Assembly: GCF_022879575.1 (NCBI RefSeq)
Contig: NZ_CP084260.1
Span: forward strand, 1,488,001 to 1,552,000
Length of the DNA stretch: 64,000 bases
Direction of reading: 5' to 3'
Source: Caballeronia sp. SL2Y3
Lineage (GTDB): Bacteria > Pseudomonadota > Gammaproteobacteria > Burkholderiales > Burkholderiaceae
Shown here: piece after piece, positions 47,566 to 57,623 of the stretch
How positions within the stretch are numbered: the stretch's first letter is position 1
How the letters are laid out: every line of letters starts with the position of its first letter
Position numbers and translations under genes: made by a program
Notes under the pieces: generated by a model
What the model saw: the letters and a program-made list of their open reading frames with translations, nothing else
What the model was told of the DNA's origin: nothing
Databases searched by the model: none

Positions 47566-48966
47566 ATGCTCCCGAAGCTCTCGATCCCCAACGGCCACGC
47601 CGGCATGTGGCGCGACGTGCGCACCATCGCGGCGCTCGCGTGGCCGGTGCTGATCGGCCAGCTCGCGGTGATCGCGTTCGGCGTGATCGATACCGCGATG
47701 GTCGGCCGCTTCTCCGCCACCGATCTCGCCGCGCTCGGCCTCGGCTCGTCGGTCTATATCTCCATCTACATCGGCCTGACGGGCATTCTCGTGGCGCTTC
47801 AACCGATTGCCGGACAGCTTTTCGGCGCGGGACGCGAGAGGGAGATCGGCGAGGAGACGCGTCAGGCGCTGTGGCTCGCGGTGGCGCTGACGGTGATCGG
47901 CTTCGTGCTGCTCTTCTTCCCCGAGCCGCTTCTGAGTCTTGCCAAGGCGCCGCCCGCGCTGCACGAACGCACGGTGCAGTATCTGCGCATCTTGTCGTTC
48001 GGTTTGCCCGCGAGCCTCGCGTTTCGCGTCTACAGCTCGCTGACCAACGCGGTCGGCAAGCCGCGGCTCGTGATGTTTCTGCAAGTCGGCGGCCTGATTC
48101 TCAAGTTTCCGCTCAATACGTGGTTCATCTTCGGCGGCGCGGGCGTGCCGGCGCTCGGCGGCCCCGGCTGCGCGCTCGCGAGCACGCTCATCAACTGGGT
48201 GCTGGCGGCGGTCGGCATGACGGTGCTCGTGAAGTTCGAGTTCTTCCGCCCGTTCGGCATCTTCTCGCGCTTTTCGTGGCCCGCGTTCAGGCGGCAAGTC
48301 GCGCTCTTGCGGCTCGGCATTCCGATGGGGCTGTCTTATCTGATCGAAGTGACGTCGTACACGTTCATGGCGCTCTTCATCTCGCGTTTCGGCACGACCA
48401 CGCTCGCGGGCCATCAGATCGCCGGCAACCTCGGCGCGGTGCTCTACATGACGCCGCTTGCCATCGGCATCGCGTCGTCCACGCTGGTTTCGCAGGCGCT
48501 CGGCGCGCGGCGCTTCGACGACGCCGCGTCGATTTCGCGGCACGGCATCGGCATGGCGTGCGTGCTGGCCTTCGTCTACGGCGTGATCCTGCTCGCCGCG
48601 CGGCCGCACATCATCGCGGCCTATACGCCGGATGCGAACGTTATCGCGGCCGCGATGCCGCTCGTGCTCATCATCGTCGTCTATCACCTCTGCGACGCGT
48701 TGCAGATCACCACCGCGTTCATTCTCCGCGCGTACAAGGTCACGCTCGTGCCGACGATCATCTACGCGATCGCGCTGTGGGGCATCGGGCTCGGCGGCGG
48801 TTATCTGCTCGGCTTCGATGTCGGCGGCGCGGTGCCCGCGTGGCTGCAAGGCGCGCGCGGATTCTGGATCGCCAATTCGCTGAGCCTCGGCGTGGCGGGC
48901 GTCGGACTCTTCGCCTACTGGCGGCGCGTGAGCGTGCGGCATCTCGATACGGCGGATGCGGACTGA
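47566..48966 (+). CDS. MATE family transporter
   Basis: A 466-residue, twelve-helix transporter of the MATE superfamily, close to NorM/DinF-type Na+ or H+ drug antiporters. The pattern IAALAWPVLIGQLAVIAFGVIDTAMVGRFSATDLAALGLG is the family's N-terminal signature; the second half starts near FRRQVALLRLGIPMGLSYLIE. The substrate is unknown. The start ATG at 47566 is 4 bases after the glycosyltransferase stop. A shared operon with a lipid-dependent glycosyltransferase also leaves open a flippase-type role, but sequence alone favours an efflux pump. Confidence 0.92.
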   Translation: MLPKLSIPNGHAGMWRDVRTIAALAWPVLIGQLAVIAFGVIDTAMVGRFSATDLAALGLGSSVYISIYIGLTGILVALQPIAGQLFGAGREREIGEETRQALWLAVALTVIGFVLLFFPEPLLSLAKAPPALHERTVQYLRILSFGLPASLAFRVYSSLTNAVGKPRLVMFLQVGGLILKFPLNTWFIFGGAGVPALGGPGCALASTLINWVLAAVGMTVLVKFEFFRPFGIFSRFSWPAFRRQVALLRLGIPMGLSYLIEVTSYTFMALFISRFGTTTLAGHQIAGNLGAVLYMTPLAIGIASSTLVSQALGARRFDDAASISRHGIGMACVLAFVYGVILLAARPHIIAAYTPDANVIAAAMPLVLIIVVYHLCDALQITTAFILRAYKVTLVPTIIYAIALWGIGLGGGYLLGFDVGGAVPAWLQGARGFWIANSLSLGVAGVGLFAYWRRVSVRHLDTADAD

Positions 48967-49085
48967 ACGAGCGCGTCCCATCAAAAACGGAAGAAAGCGT
49001 CGAAAAGCGTCGATGGCCGTGCCGCGTAGAAAGATTTCGGTAGGAGTCCCGTAAAATCTCGCCCGAGGAATCTCGGAGCGAGTGG

Positions 49086-52000
49086 ATGAGCCGCGTTACG
49101 AACACACAAAAATGGATCCTGGCCGCAACCACCGTGCTGGCAGCGCTTGGCCTGAGCGCCGCCGTGCATCGTGCCGATGCCGCGCGCGCCGTCAGCGTCT
49201 CGCCGCAAGGCAAGGTCACGCAGGCAAGACAGGTCGTCGTCAAGTTCGACGAGCCGATGACCGCGTTCGGCAATCCCGCCGCGGCCGCGCCCGGCAAGGT
49301 GTCGTGTAGCGGCGCGCCGGCAGCGGCCACCGCGGGCAGCGCCCGCTGGATCGACCAGAAAACATGGGCCTTCGACTTCGCCGCCGATCTGCCGCCCGGC
49401 GTGCGCTGCGCGCTCGACCTCGACGCCGGCCTCAAGTCCACCGCAGGCAATGCGCTCGCGGGCCCGAGCCACTTTACGTTCGAGACTGGCGGGCCGTTCG
49501 TGACGGCCATTCAACCGGACTACGGCGACATCGAGGAAGACCAGGCGTTCGTGTTGCGCCTGAATGGCCCGGCGACGCAGGCTTCCGTGCTCGATCATGT
49601 GTGGTGCGAATCGAACGCGATCGGCAATCGCATCCCGGTGCGCATGCTCGACTCCGCCACGCGCGGCGCGATCCTCAAGCAATTCCACTACGAGAAAGAA
49701 AGCGACCGCGTTCTGACGCTCGCATGCCAGCAGGCGCTGCCCTCCGCGACCAAGATGCAGCTCGTCTACGGCGTCGGCGTGACAGGACCGAGCGGCATTC
49801 CGAACGATGTCGAGCGGCGCTTCGATTTCAAAGTGCGCGAGCCGTTCAAGGCAGGCTTCACGTGCGAGCGCGAGAACGCGCAGGCGCCATGCACGCCGCT
49901 GCGGCCGCTGCGCGTCACCTTCACCGCGCCGATCAGCCGCGCCGACGCACAGAAGTTCGTCCTGCGCGGACCGAAAGGCACCGCCGCGCCGCACTTCGAT
50001 CCCGACAACAAGGACGACGAGGTGAGCGACGTGGAATTCGCCACGCCGCTGCCCGAGCGCGCGAGCCTCACGATCGAAGCACCCGCTGATCTCAAAGACG
50101 TGAGCGGCCGCAAGCTCGCCAACGCCGATTTCTTCCCGCTCAGAACGCAGACCGCGCCGATGCCGCCGCTCGCCAAGTTCTCGTCGGGCGAGTTCGGCAT
50201 CATCGAAAGCTTCGCGGAACCGAACATGCCCGCGATGCTGCCCGTCACGCTGCGTCATGTCGAAGCGGATCTGCATGTGCAAGGGCTCAATTCCGGCACG
50301 TCGAAGATCACGAGCCTCAGGGTCGATGCGGACACGGACATCCGCCAATGGATGAAAACCGTCGAAGCATTCGGCGGTATGTCGATCGGTCAAAGAACCG
50401 TGGAATCGCTCGCGCCGCATGCGTTGAGTAACGGCATCGCGCCGATCGTCACGAACACGACAGGCGGTGTGTACTTCGACGCGCGCTCGCTCTCGCTTCT
50501 GAGCAAGCACGCGGGCGTCGAAACGCTGACGCTGCCGGCAGCCGATCCGAAGGCGCTGCGGCCGTTCGAAGTCGTCGGCATTCCGCTTGGCAAACCCGGC
50601 TTCTATGTGGTCGAACTGGCGTCGCCCGCGCTCGGAGCGTCGCTGATGGCGAAGCATCAGGCGATGTATGTGCGCACCTCCGTGCTCGTCACGAACCTCG
50701 GCGTGCATCTGAAGCAGGGGCGCGAGAACAGCCTCGTGTGGGTCACGACGCTCGACAAGGGCAAGCCCGTGCCGAACGCGCAAGTGCGCGTGACCGACTG
50801 CAACGGCGAACAGGTCGCCACCGGCATCACCGACGCAGAAGGCATCGCGAGAATCGGCAAGCCGCTCGCGCCGCTGCACGAGTGCAACGAAAACAGCCTC
50901 GCCTACGGCGGCTTCTTCGTGTCGGCGCGCGTGAACGATCCCGCGACCGGTCCGGACATGGCTTTCGTGTTGTCGGACTGGAACCGCGGCATCGAATCGT
51001 GGCGCTTCAACGTTCCGACCGACATGAGCAGCAGGCGCACCACCCGCGCGCACACGGTGTTCGACCGCACGTTGCTGCGCGCAGGCGAAACCGTGTCGAT
51101 GAAGCATCTGATGCGCGTCGAGACGCTCGGCGGCCTCGCCTTTCCGAAGCGTTATCCGACGCGCGTGACCATTCGACATGTCGGCAGCGGACAGACGTGG
51201 CATCTGCCGCTGACGTGGGCCGCCGATCACAGCGCCGACTCGAGCTTTACCGTGCCGACAGCGGCGAAGCTCGGCGAGTACAGCGTCTCGCTCGACGACG
51301 GCACCGCCCAAGGCACGAGCGATGACGACGACGCCCGCGTCACGGAGTCGTTTGAGACCGGGAGCTTTCGCGTGGAGGAATTCCGGCTGCCGGTGTTCAA
51401 AGGCTCGATTTCTGCCGGCGACAGCAAGTCGGCCGGACTGATCGCGGCGCGCGAGGCGCCCGTCGCCGTGCGGCTCGAATACGTGCAGGGCGGCGCGGCG
51501 TCGAAGGTGCCTGTGGCCGTGTCGGCGCTCGTGAAAGACATCGCGTCGCCCTTCGCTTCGCAATACGACGCCTTCAGCTTCGCGCCGTATCGCAAGCCGG
51601 CTAACGACGGCGCGAGCGCGCCCGCCGAGGACCAGAACGACGACGACGAAGCGCAGCAGCAACAAAGCGACGCCACGACGAAGCTCGTCGCCGACAAGGA
51701 GCGCATCACGCTCGACCGTGACGGCGTCGGCAAGTTGACGGTCGCCCCGCTGCCCGCCGTCGATGCGCCTAAGCGCCTTGCGCTTGAAGCCACCTTCGCC
51801 GATCCGAACGGCGAAGTGCAGACCATCAGCGGCAACACCATGCTCTGGCCCGCCGCCGTGGCGGTCGGCGTGAAATCGGGCTCGTGGGTGTCGGTCGGCA
51901 GCACGGTGCCGGTGCAGGCCATCGCGCTCGATCTCCAAGGCAAGCCGCGCGCCGGCGTGCCGATGCAGATCAAGGGCGTCGTCCACGCGATGACGAGCTC

Positions 52001-55000
52001 GCGCAAGCGCATGGTCGGCGGCTTCTACGCCTACGACAACCACACCGAGACGAACGATCTCGGCACGCTGTGCAGCGGCAAGAGCGACGACCACGGCCTG
52101 CTGTCGTGCGAAGCGAAGCTCAAGCAGCCGGGCAATATCGATCTGATCGCGGTCGCGAAAGATGGCGACGGCCGCGAAGCCAACGCGACGACGTCCGTCT
52201 GGGTCACGCGCGAAGACGAACTGTGGTTCGGCGGCGAGAACACCGACCGCATCGACGTGTTGCCGGAGAAAACCAGCTACGAGCCGGGCGAGACCGCGCG
52301 GTTCCAGGTGCGCATGCCGTTTCGTTCGGCGACGGCGCTCGTCGCAGTCGAACGGGAAGGCATCGTGGAAACGCATGTCGTCGAGCTGAACGGCAAGGAC
52401 CCGACGATCGACCTGAAGGTGCAGGATGCATGGGGGCCGAACGTGTATGTGTCGGTGCTCGCGCTGCGCGGCCGCTTGCGCGACGTGCCGTGGTACTCGT
52501 TCTTCACCTGGGGCTGGAAGGCGCCGGTCGAATGGGCGCGCGCGTTCTGGTACGAAGGCCGTCAGTATCAGGCGCCGACGCCGCTCGTCGATCTGTCGAA
52601 GCCCGCGTTCCGCTATGGACTGGCGTCGATCAAGGTCGGCATCGCGTCGCACAGGCTCGCGGTCAGCGTGAGCCCGGACGCGAAGTCGTATGCGGTGCGC
52701 GGCAAGGCGCGCGTGAAGGTGAAAGTCGCCCTGCCCGACGGCAAGGCCGCGCCCGCGGGCACGCAGATCGCCGTCGCAGCGGTCGACGAAGCGTTGCTCG
52801 AACTCATGCCGAACCAAAGCTGGAACGTGCTCGATGCGATGCTGCAGCAGCGCGCGTATGGCGTCGAGACATCGACGGCGCAGATGGAGATCATCGGGCG
52901 GCGGCACTTCGGGCGCAAGGCGGTGCCTGCGGGCGGCGGCGGCGGCCATAGCGCGACGCGCGAGCTTTTCGACACGCTGCTGCTGTGGAATCCGCGCGTG
53001 ACGCTGGATGCGAACGGCGAGGCAACGCTCGACGTGCCGCTCAACGATTCGCTCACGCGCTTTCGGATCGTCGCGATCGCGGCGGTCGGCGCGGGCCGCT
53101 TCGGCACGGGCAGCGCAACCATCCAGACCAGTCAGGACCTGCAACTGGTCTCCGGCCTGCCGCCGCTCGTGCGCGTGGGCGATACGTTCCGCGCTCAGTT
53201 CACGCTGCGCAATACCACGCCCCGCGCGATGCGCGTGCTCGTGACGCCGCGCGCCGGATCGCTCGCGCTCGATGCACGCACAGTTTCCCTCGCGGCGGAG
53301 TCGTCGCAGGAAGTCGCATGGGACGTGACGCCGCCGGATATGCCCGGCGGCGAATCGTCCGCGAGCCTCGCGTGGAACGTGAGCGCCGTCGAACAAGGCA
53401 CCGGCAAGGCCAGCGATGCGCTGAAGCTCACGCAGCGCATCGTCGCGGCGATTCCCGTCACAGTGCAGCAGGCGACCATCGCGCAAGTCGACGGCACGTT
53501 GAGCGTGCCGGTCGCGCCGCCCGCCGACGCCACGAAGACGGCTGCCGGCGCGGTGCGCGGCGGCATCGCGGTGTCGTTGCAGCCGAAGCTCGCGGACGGC
53601 TTGCCGGGCGTGCGCCGCTGGTTCCTCGATTATCCGTACGGTTGCCTGGAGCAGCAGACTTCGCGCGCGCTCGGGCTGATGGACGCGGCGCAATGGCAAG
53701 CGGTGCTCGCGCATATGGCCACGTATCTGGATGCCGATGGCCTCGCGAACTACTTCCCGCCGTACGACGACTCGCGTCCGACCGGCAGTCCGACGCTCAC
53801 CGCCTACCTGCTCGCCGTGACCGACGAAGCGGCCAAGGCAGACCGCCGTTTCGCCCTGCCCGCCGATCTGCGCGACAGGCTCACGGCGGCGCTAACGAAC
53901 TTCGTCGACGGCAAGATTCAACGCAATGTCTGGGCGCCGCGCAACGGTTTCGACTTCGAGAAGCTGGCGGCCATCGAAGCCCTGTCGCGCTATGGCCTCG
54001 CGCAGCCGCGCATGCTGGATTCGATCACCATCGCGCCGAACCAGTGGCCGACTTCCGCCGTGCTCGATTACTACGCGATCCTCTCGCGCGTCGATGGCAT
54101 TGCGGACCGCGAAGCGAAGCGCGCGCAGGCCGAGCAGATCGTCCGCGCGCGGCTCACGTATCAGGGCACGCGTCTGACGTTCTCGACCGCGCCGGACGAC
54201 GATCTCTGGTGGCTCATGACCGGCGTCGAGACCAACGCCGCGCGCACCGCGCTGCTTTTTGCCGACGCGCCCGGCTGGAAGGACGAGATGCCGCGCCTCG
54301 TCGCGGGCCTGCTCGCGTTGCAGACGAACGGCGCATGGTCCACCACGACGGCCAACCTGTGGGGCTCGCTCGCGGTCGCGCGGTTCTCACGCGTGTTCGA
54401 AAGCACGCCGGTCACGGGCAGCACGGACATCCGCCTCGGCGCGTCGTCGCAAACGGTGAACTGGGCCGCGGCCGCGCCCGCCGCGATGGCGTCCGCCACG
54501 CCGATCACGCGCACCCCGAACACGCGCAGCGCCCTGCTGCCATGGTCGACCGGCTCTCTCATGCTCACGCAGCAAGGCACCGGCAAGCCGTGGGCGACGA
54601 TCGAAAGCCTCGCCGCCGTCGCGCTGAAAGCACCGTTTGCGGCAGGCTACCGCATCGCGAAGATCATCACGCCGGTTGAACCGGCCGTGAAAGACGTGCT
54701 CTCGCGTGGCGATGTCGTGCGCGTGAGCCTCGACATCGACGCTCAAAGCGACATGACCTGGGTCGTGGTCAACGATCCGATTCCCGCCGGCGCGACCATC
54801 CTCGGCTCCGGACTCGGCCGCGATTCGGAATCCGCCACGCAAGGCGAGCAAAACAGCGGCCAATGGCCGGTGTACGTGGAGCGCGCGTTCGACGGTTATC
54901 GCGCGTATTTCGACTATCTGCCGAAGGGCAAGCTGCATGTCGAATACACGATGCGACTGAACAACGCCGGCAGCTTCGGCCTGCCGCCGACGCGCGTGGA

Positions 55001-55076
55001 GGCGCTCTATGCGCCGTCGACCTTCGGCGCGCTGCCCAATGCGCGGATGGTCGTGAAGCCGCTCGCCGCGAGATGA
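49086..55076 (+). CDS. Alpha-2-macroglobulin-like protease-trapping protein (YfhM type)
   Basis: A 1996-residue bacterial alpha-2-macroglobulin, thought to trap attacking proteases in the periplasm and to work with PbpC. After a signal-like N-terminus (KWILAATTVLAALGLSAAV) comes a long stretch of MG-type beta domains, a BRD (SSRRTTRAHTVFDRTLLRAGE), the A2M domain (LLWNPRVTLDANGEATLDV) and a thioester domain with YGCLEQ (Cys1520 and Gln1523), intact for covalent trapping. I see no lipobox cysteine after the signal, unlike E. coli YfhM, so it may be soluble in the periplasm. ATG 49086 has GGAG. pbpC follows 4 bases later. Confidence 0.93.
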   Translation: MSRVTNTQKWILAATTVLAALGLSAAVHRADAARAVSVSPQGKVTQARQVVVKFDEPMTAFGNPAAAAPGKVSCSGAPAAATAGSARWIDQKTWAFDFAADLPPGVRCALDLDAGLKSTAGNALAGPSHFTFETGGPFVTAIQPDYGDIEEDQAFVLRLNGPATQASVLDHVWCESNAIGNRIPVRMLDSATRGAILKQFHYEKESDRVLTLACQQALPSATKMQLVYGVGVTGPSGIPNDVERRFDFKVREPFKAGFTCERENAQAPCTPLRPLRVTFTAPISRADAQKFVLRGPKGTAAPHFDPDNKDDEVSDVEFATPLPERASLTIEAPADLKDVSGRKLANADFFPLRTQTAPMPPLAKFSSGEFGIIESFAEPNMPAMLPVTLRHVEADLHVQGLNSGTSKITSLRVDADTDIRQWMKTVEAFGGMSIGQRTVESLAPHALSNGIAPIVTNTTGGVYFDARSLSLLSKHAGVETLTLPAADPKALRPFEVVGIPLGKPGFYVVELASPALGASLMAKHQAMYVRTSVLVTNLGVHLKQGRENSLVWVTTLDKGKPVPNAQVRVTDCNGEQVATGITDAEGIARIGKPLAPLHECNENSLAYGGFFVSARVNDPATGPDMAFVLSDWNRGIESWRFNVPTDMSSRRTTRAHTVFDRTLLRAGETVSMKHLMRVETLGGLAFPKRYPTRVTIRHVGSGQTWHLPLTWAADHSADSSFTVPTAAKLGEYSVSLDDGTAQGTSDDDDARVTESFETGSFRVEEFRLPVFKGSISAGDSKSAGLIAAREAPVAVRLEYVQGGAASKVPVAVSALVKDIASPFASQYDAFSFAPYRKPANDGASAPAEDQNDDDEAQQQQSDATTKLVADKERITLDRDGVGKLTVAPLPAVDAPKRLALEATFADPNGEVQTISGNTMLWPAAVAVGVKSGSWVSVGSTVPVQAIALDLQGKPRAGVPMQIKGVVHAMTSSRKRMVGGFYAYDNHTETNDLGTLCSGKSDDHGLLSCEAKLKQPGNIDLIAVAKDGDGREANATTSVWVTREDELWFGGENTDRIDVLPEKTSYEPGETARFQVRMPFRSATALVAVEREGIVETHVVELNGKDPTIDLKVQDAWGPNVYVSVLALRGRLRDVPWYSFFTWGWKAPVEWARAFWYEGRQYQAPTPLVDLSKPAFRYGLASIKVGIASHRLAVSVSPDAKSYAVRGKARVKVKVALPDGKAAPAGTQIAVAAVDEALLELMPNQSWNVLDAMLQQRAYGVETSTAQMEIIGRRHFGRKAVPAGGGGGHSATRELFDTLLLWNPRVTLDANGEATLDVPLNDSLTRFRIVAIAAVGAGRFGTGSATIQTSQDLQLVSGLPPLVRVGDTFRAQFTLRNTTPRAMRVLVTPRAGSLALDARTVSLAAESSQEVAWDVTPPDMPGGESSASLAWNVSAVEQGTGKASDALKLTQRIVAAIPVTVQQATIAQVDGTLSVPVAPPADATKTAAGAVRGGIAVSLQPKLADGLPGVRRWFLDYPYGCLEQQTSRALGLMDAAQWQAVLAHMATYLDADGLANYFPPYDDSRPTGSPTLTAYLLAVTDEAAKADRRFALPADLRDRLTAALTNFVDGKIQRNVWAPRNGFDFEKLAAIEALSRYGLAQPRMLDSITIAPNQWPTSAVLDYYAILSRVDGIADREAKRAQAEQIVRARLTYQGTRLTFSTAPDDDLWWLMTGVETNAARTALLFADAPGWKDEMPRLVAGLLALQTNGAWSTTTANLWGSLAVARFSRVFESTPVTGSTDIRLGASSQTVNWAAAAPAAMASATPITRTPNTRSALLPWSTGSLMLTQQGTGKPWATIESLAAVALKAPFAAGYRIAKIITPVEPAVKDVLSRGDVVRVSLDIDAQSDMTWVVVNDPIPAGATILGSGLGRDSESATQGEQNSGQWPVYVERAFDGYRAYFDYLPKGKLHVEYTMRLNNAGSFGLPPTRVEALYAPSTFGALPNARMVVKPLAAR

Positions 55077-55080
55077 CGCG

Positions 55081-57366
55081 ATGACACGCGCCGCCTGTTT
55101 CGTGATCGCATGCATTTTGAGCGCGGCGGCGCACGCCGCGCCCAGCTTCGACGACGTGCGCGCGAACTGGCGCAGTTCCGACTGGCTGCTGCTCGACCGC
55201 AACGGCGAAACGCTGCAGCGCACGCGCATCGACGCAAGCGCGCGGCGCGGCGACTGGGTTGCGCTCGCAGACGTATCGCCGGCATTGCGCGAAGCCATCG
55301 TCGTTTCGGAGGACAAACGATTCTACGAGCACGCGGGCGTCGACTGGCGCGGCGCGGCGGCCGCCGCCTGGGCGAATCTGTGGAATACGCGCACGCGCGG
55401 CGCATCGACCGTCACCATGCAGTTGACCGGCCTGATCGGCGATGAAGGCCGCAAGCCCGCCGGACGGCGCAGTATCGGCGAGAAGGCGCAGCAGACAGTC
55501 GGCGCGCTATGGCTCGAACGCACGTGGCGCAAGGATCAGATTCTCGAGGCGTATCTGAACCTCGTGCCGTTCCGGGGCGAGATCGTCGGGCTGTCGGCGC
55601 TCTCGCAGACGCTTTTCGGCAAGGCGCCCTCCGGCCTCGACGAGCGCGAAGCCGCGCTGGCCGCCGCGCTCGTGCGTGCGCCGAACGCGTCGTACGGGAA
55701 GGTCGCCGCGCGCGCGTGCGTGATTCTGCGCGACATGAACGGCTTGCGCGCGGCCGGCCATTCGCGTGACCCCGACCCGTGCGCCAATCTCGACAGCTAC
55801 GCGCAACTGACGCTCACGCGCAGCGCCGCCGCGCCGGCGCTCGCTTCCGGCGACGAGGCGCTCGCCCCGCATCTCGCGCGGCGCATCGCCGGCGAAGCGC
55901 ATCCGGCGGCGGGCGAGCGCGTGCGCTCGACGCTCGACGCGCGGCTGCAACGCTTCACGCGCGATACGCTCTCGCGCACGCTCGCCGAGCTCAACGCGCG
56001 CGCGCATCCGCGCAATGTGCACGACGCGGCGGCGATCGTCATCGACAATGCATCGGGCGACGTGCTGGCGTGGGTCGGATCGGCGGGCGGTTTGTCGAAT
56101 GCGCCGGAAGTCGATGCCGTGCTCGCCGCGCGTCAGGCCGGATCGACGCTCAAGCCTTTTCTCTATGCGCAAGCCATCGACGAAAAGCGGCTGACCGCCG
56201 CGACCTTGCTCGATGATGCGCCGCTCGACCTCGCCACGGGCGGCGGCCTCTATATCCCGCAGAACTACGATCACGACTTCAAAGGCTGGGTCAGCGTGAG
56301 AACGGCGCTCGGCTCGTCGCTGAACGTGCCGGCCGTGCGCGCGCTCGTGCTCGTCACGCCGCATCGGTTCGCGCGCACGCTGGTCGCGCTCGGCCTGCCG
56401 CTCACGCGCACCGGCGACTACTACGGCTTTAGCCTCGCGCTCGGCAGCGCCGACGTGACCTTGGCTTCGCTTGCCAACGCGTATCGGGCGCTCGCCAACG
56501 GCGGCATCGCGCGGCCGTTTTTCGATCTCGCGGGCCACGCTTCTGCGCCTGCCGGCCAGCGCGTGTTCAGCCCGCAGGCGAGCTTCATCGTCACCGACAT
56601 CCTCTCGGACAACAACGCCCGCACGCGCACGTTCGGCTTCGACAGCGTGCTCGCGACGCGCACCTTCAGCGCGGTGAAGACCGGCACGAGCAAGGACATG
56701 CGCGACAACTGGGCGGTGGGCTTCACGTCGCGCTACACGGTGGGCGTGTGGGTCGGCAATGCGGACGGCGCGCCGATGTGGGACGTCTCCGGCGTCACCG
56801 GCGCGGCCCCGGCCTGGAATGCGATCGTCAATTATCTGCACCGCCGCGTAATCAGCCGCGCAATCAGCCGCGCGCCGGATGCGCCGCCGGGCGTCGTGAA
56901 GGCCCGCGTCGCGTATCAGAACGACGTCGAGCCGGCGCGCGACGAATGGTTCCTGCGCGGCACGGAGATGAACACGATCGGTCTGACGGCGAATGCAGCG
57001 GCAGGAACGGAAGCCGATGCGCACGCTCGCCGCCGCGAACGCTCGCAGAGCGCGGCAAGCCCCGCTGCAAGCCCCGACGCGAGCCCGGCCAGGATCGGCG
57101 CGCCGACCGACGGCACCATCTTCGCGCTCGATCCCGACATTCCGCCCGCGCGCCAGCGCGTGTGGTTCGAACGCACGGGCGGCAGCGGCCAACTCGGCTG
57201 GCGGCTCGACGGCAAGCCGTTCAGCCGCGACGCCCGCGCCGCGTGGCTGCCGTGGCCTGGCCGTCATCGGCTCGAACTCGTCGATGCGCGCGGCGAGGTG
57301 ATCGATTCGGTCGGTTTCGAAGTACGGGGCGCCTTCGCGAGAACTGCCGCGCCTGCTGTGAAATAG
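55081..57366 (+). CDS. pbpC: Penicillin-binding protein 1C
   Basis: Bifunctional peptidoglycan synthase, 761 residues. The glycosyltransferase domain (GT51) has SEDKRFYEHAGVDWRGAA, RGASTVTMQLTG and RKDQILEAYLNLVPF. The transpeptidase has SxxK (GSTLKPF, Ser355), SxN (SSLNVPA) and KTGTSKDMRDNW. A C-terminal PBP1C domain follows (TDGTIFALDPDIPPARQRVWF). The N-terminus (MTRAACFVIACILSAAAHA) looks like a short, possibly cleaved signal instead of a long anchor. Pairing with the alpha-2-macroglobulin gene, 4 bases upstream, is the classic PbpC/YfhM arrangement. Confidence 0.95.
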   Translation: MTRAACFVIACILSAAAHAAPSFDDVRANWRSSDWLLLDRNGETLQRTRIDASARRGDWVALADVSPALREAIVVSEDKRFYEHAGVDWRGAAAAAWANLWNTRTRGASTVTMQLTGLIGDEGRKPAGRRSIGEKAQQTVGALWLERTWRKDQILEAYLNLVPFRGEIVGLSALSQTLFGKAPSGLDEREAALAAALVRAPNASYGKVAARACVILRDMNGLRAAGHSRDPDPCANLDSYAQLTLTRSAAAPALASGDEALAPHLARRIAGEAHPAAGERVRSTLDARLQRFTRDTLSRTLAELNARAHPRNVHDAAAIVIDNASGDVLAWVGSAGGLSNAPEVDAVLAARQAGSTLKPFLYAQAIDEKRLTAATLLDDAPLDLATGGGLYIPQNYDHDFKGWVSVRTALGSSLNVPAVRALVLVTPHRFARTLVALGLPLTRTGDYYGFSLALGSADVTLASLANAYRALANGGIARPFFDLAGHASAPAGQRVFSPQASFIVTDILSDNNARTRTFGFDSVLATRTFSAVKTGTSKDMRDNWAVGFTSRYTVGVWVGNADGAPMWDVSGVTGAAPAWNAIVNYLHRRVISRAISRAPDAPPGVVKARVAYQNDVEPARDEWFLRGTEMNTIGLTANAAAGTEADAHARRRERSQSAASPAASPDASPARIGAPTDGTIFALDPDIPPARQRVWFERTGGSGQLGWRLDGKPFSRDARAAWLPWPGRHRLELVDARGEVIDSVGFEVRGAFARTAAPAVK

Positions 57367-57623
57367 CTGCCGGCGCTGGCATACGGTTGGCACGACGAAG
57401 CGTTTCAACGACTCATTTGCTCGCGGGCACAATCCGGCCGTTCGTCGCACGCCCTGCAACGTTAAAGATTGTGCGCCGACGGAGCGCATTCCCCGGCCTC
57501 ATGCACAATGCGGACAGCCCGCGTTCGAAAGACGGATTTGTCCTATCCTTAACGGCATCGTCCGTTTGCCGGACCGTGCGGCCTTCGTTTCCTTCGTTCC
57601 GTTAATCTGCCTGGAGTGTCGTC

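Noticed and set aside
48981..53714. Open frame of 1577 codons on the minus strand opposite the alpha-2-macroglobulin gene
   Set aside because: Arg/His/Ala-rich composition without any domain, and lies exactly opposite a well-supported gene. High GC at third positions leaves few stop codons in that frame.
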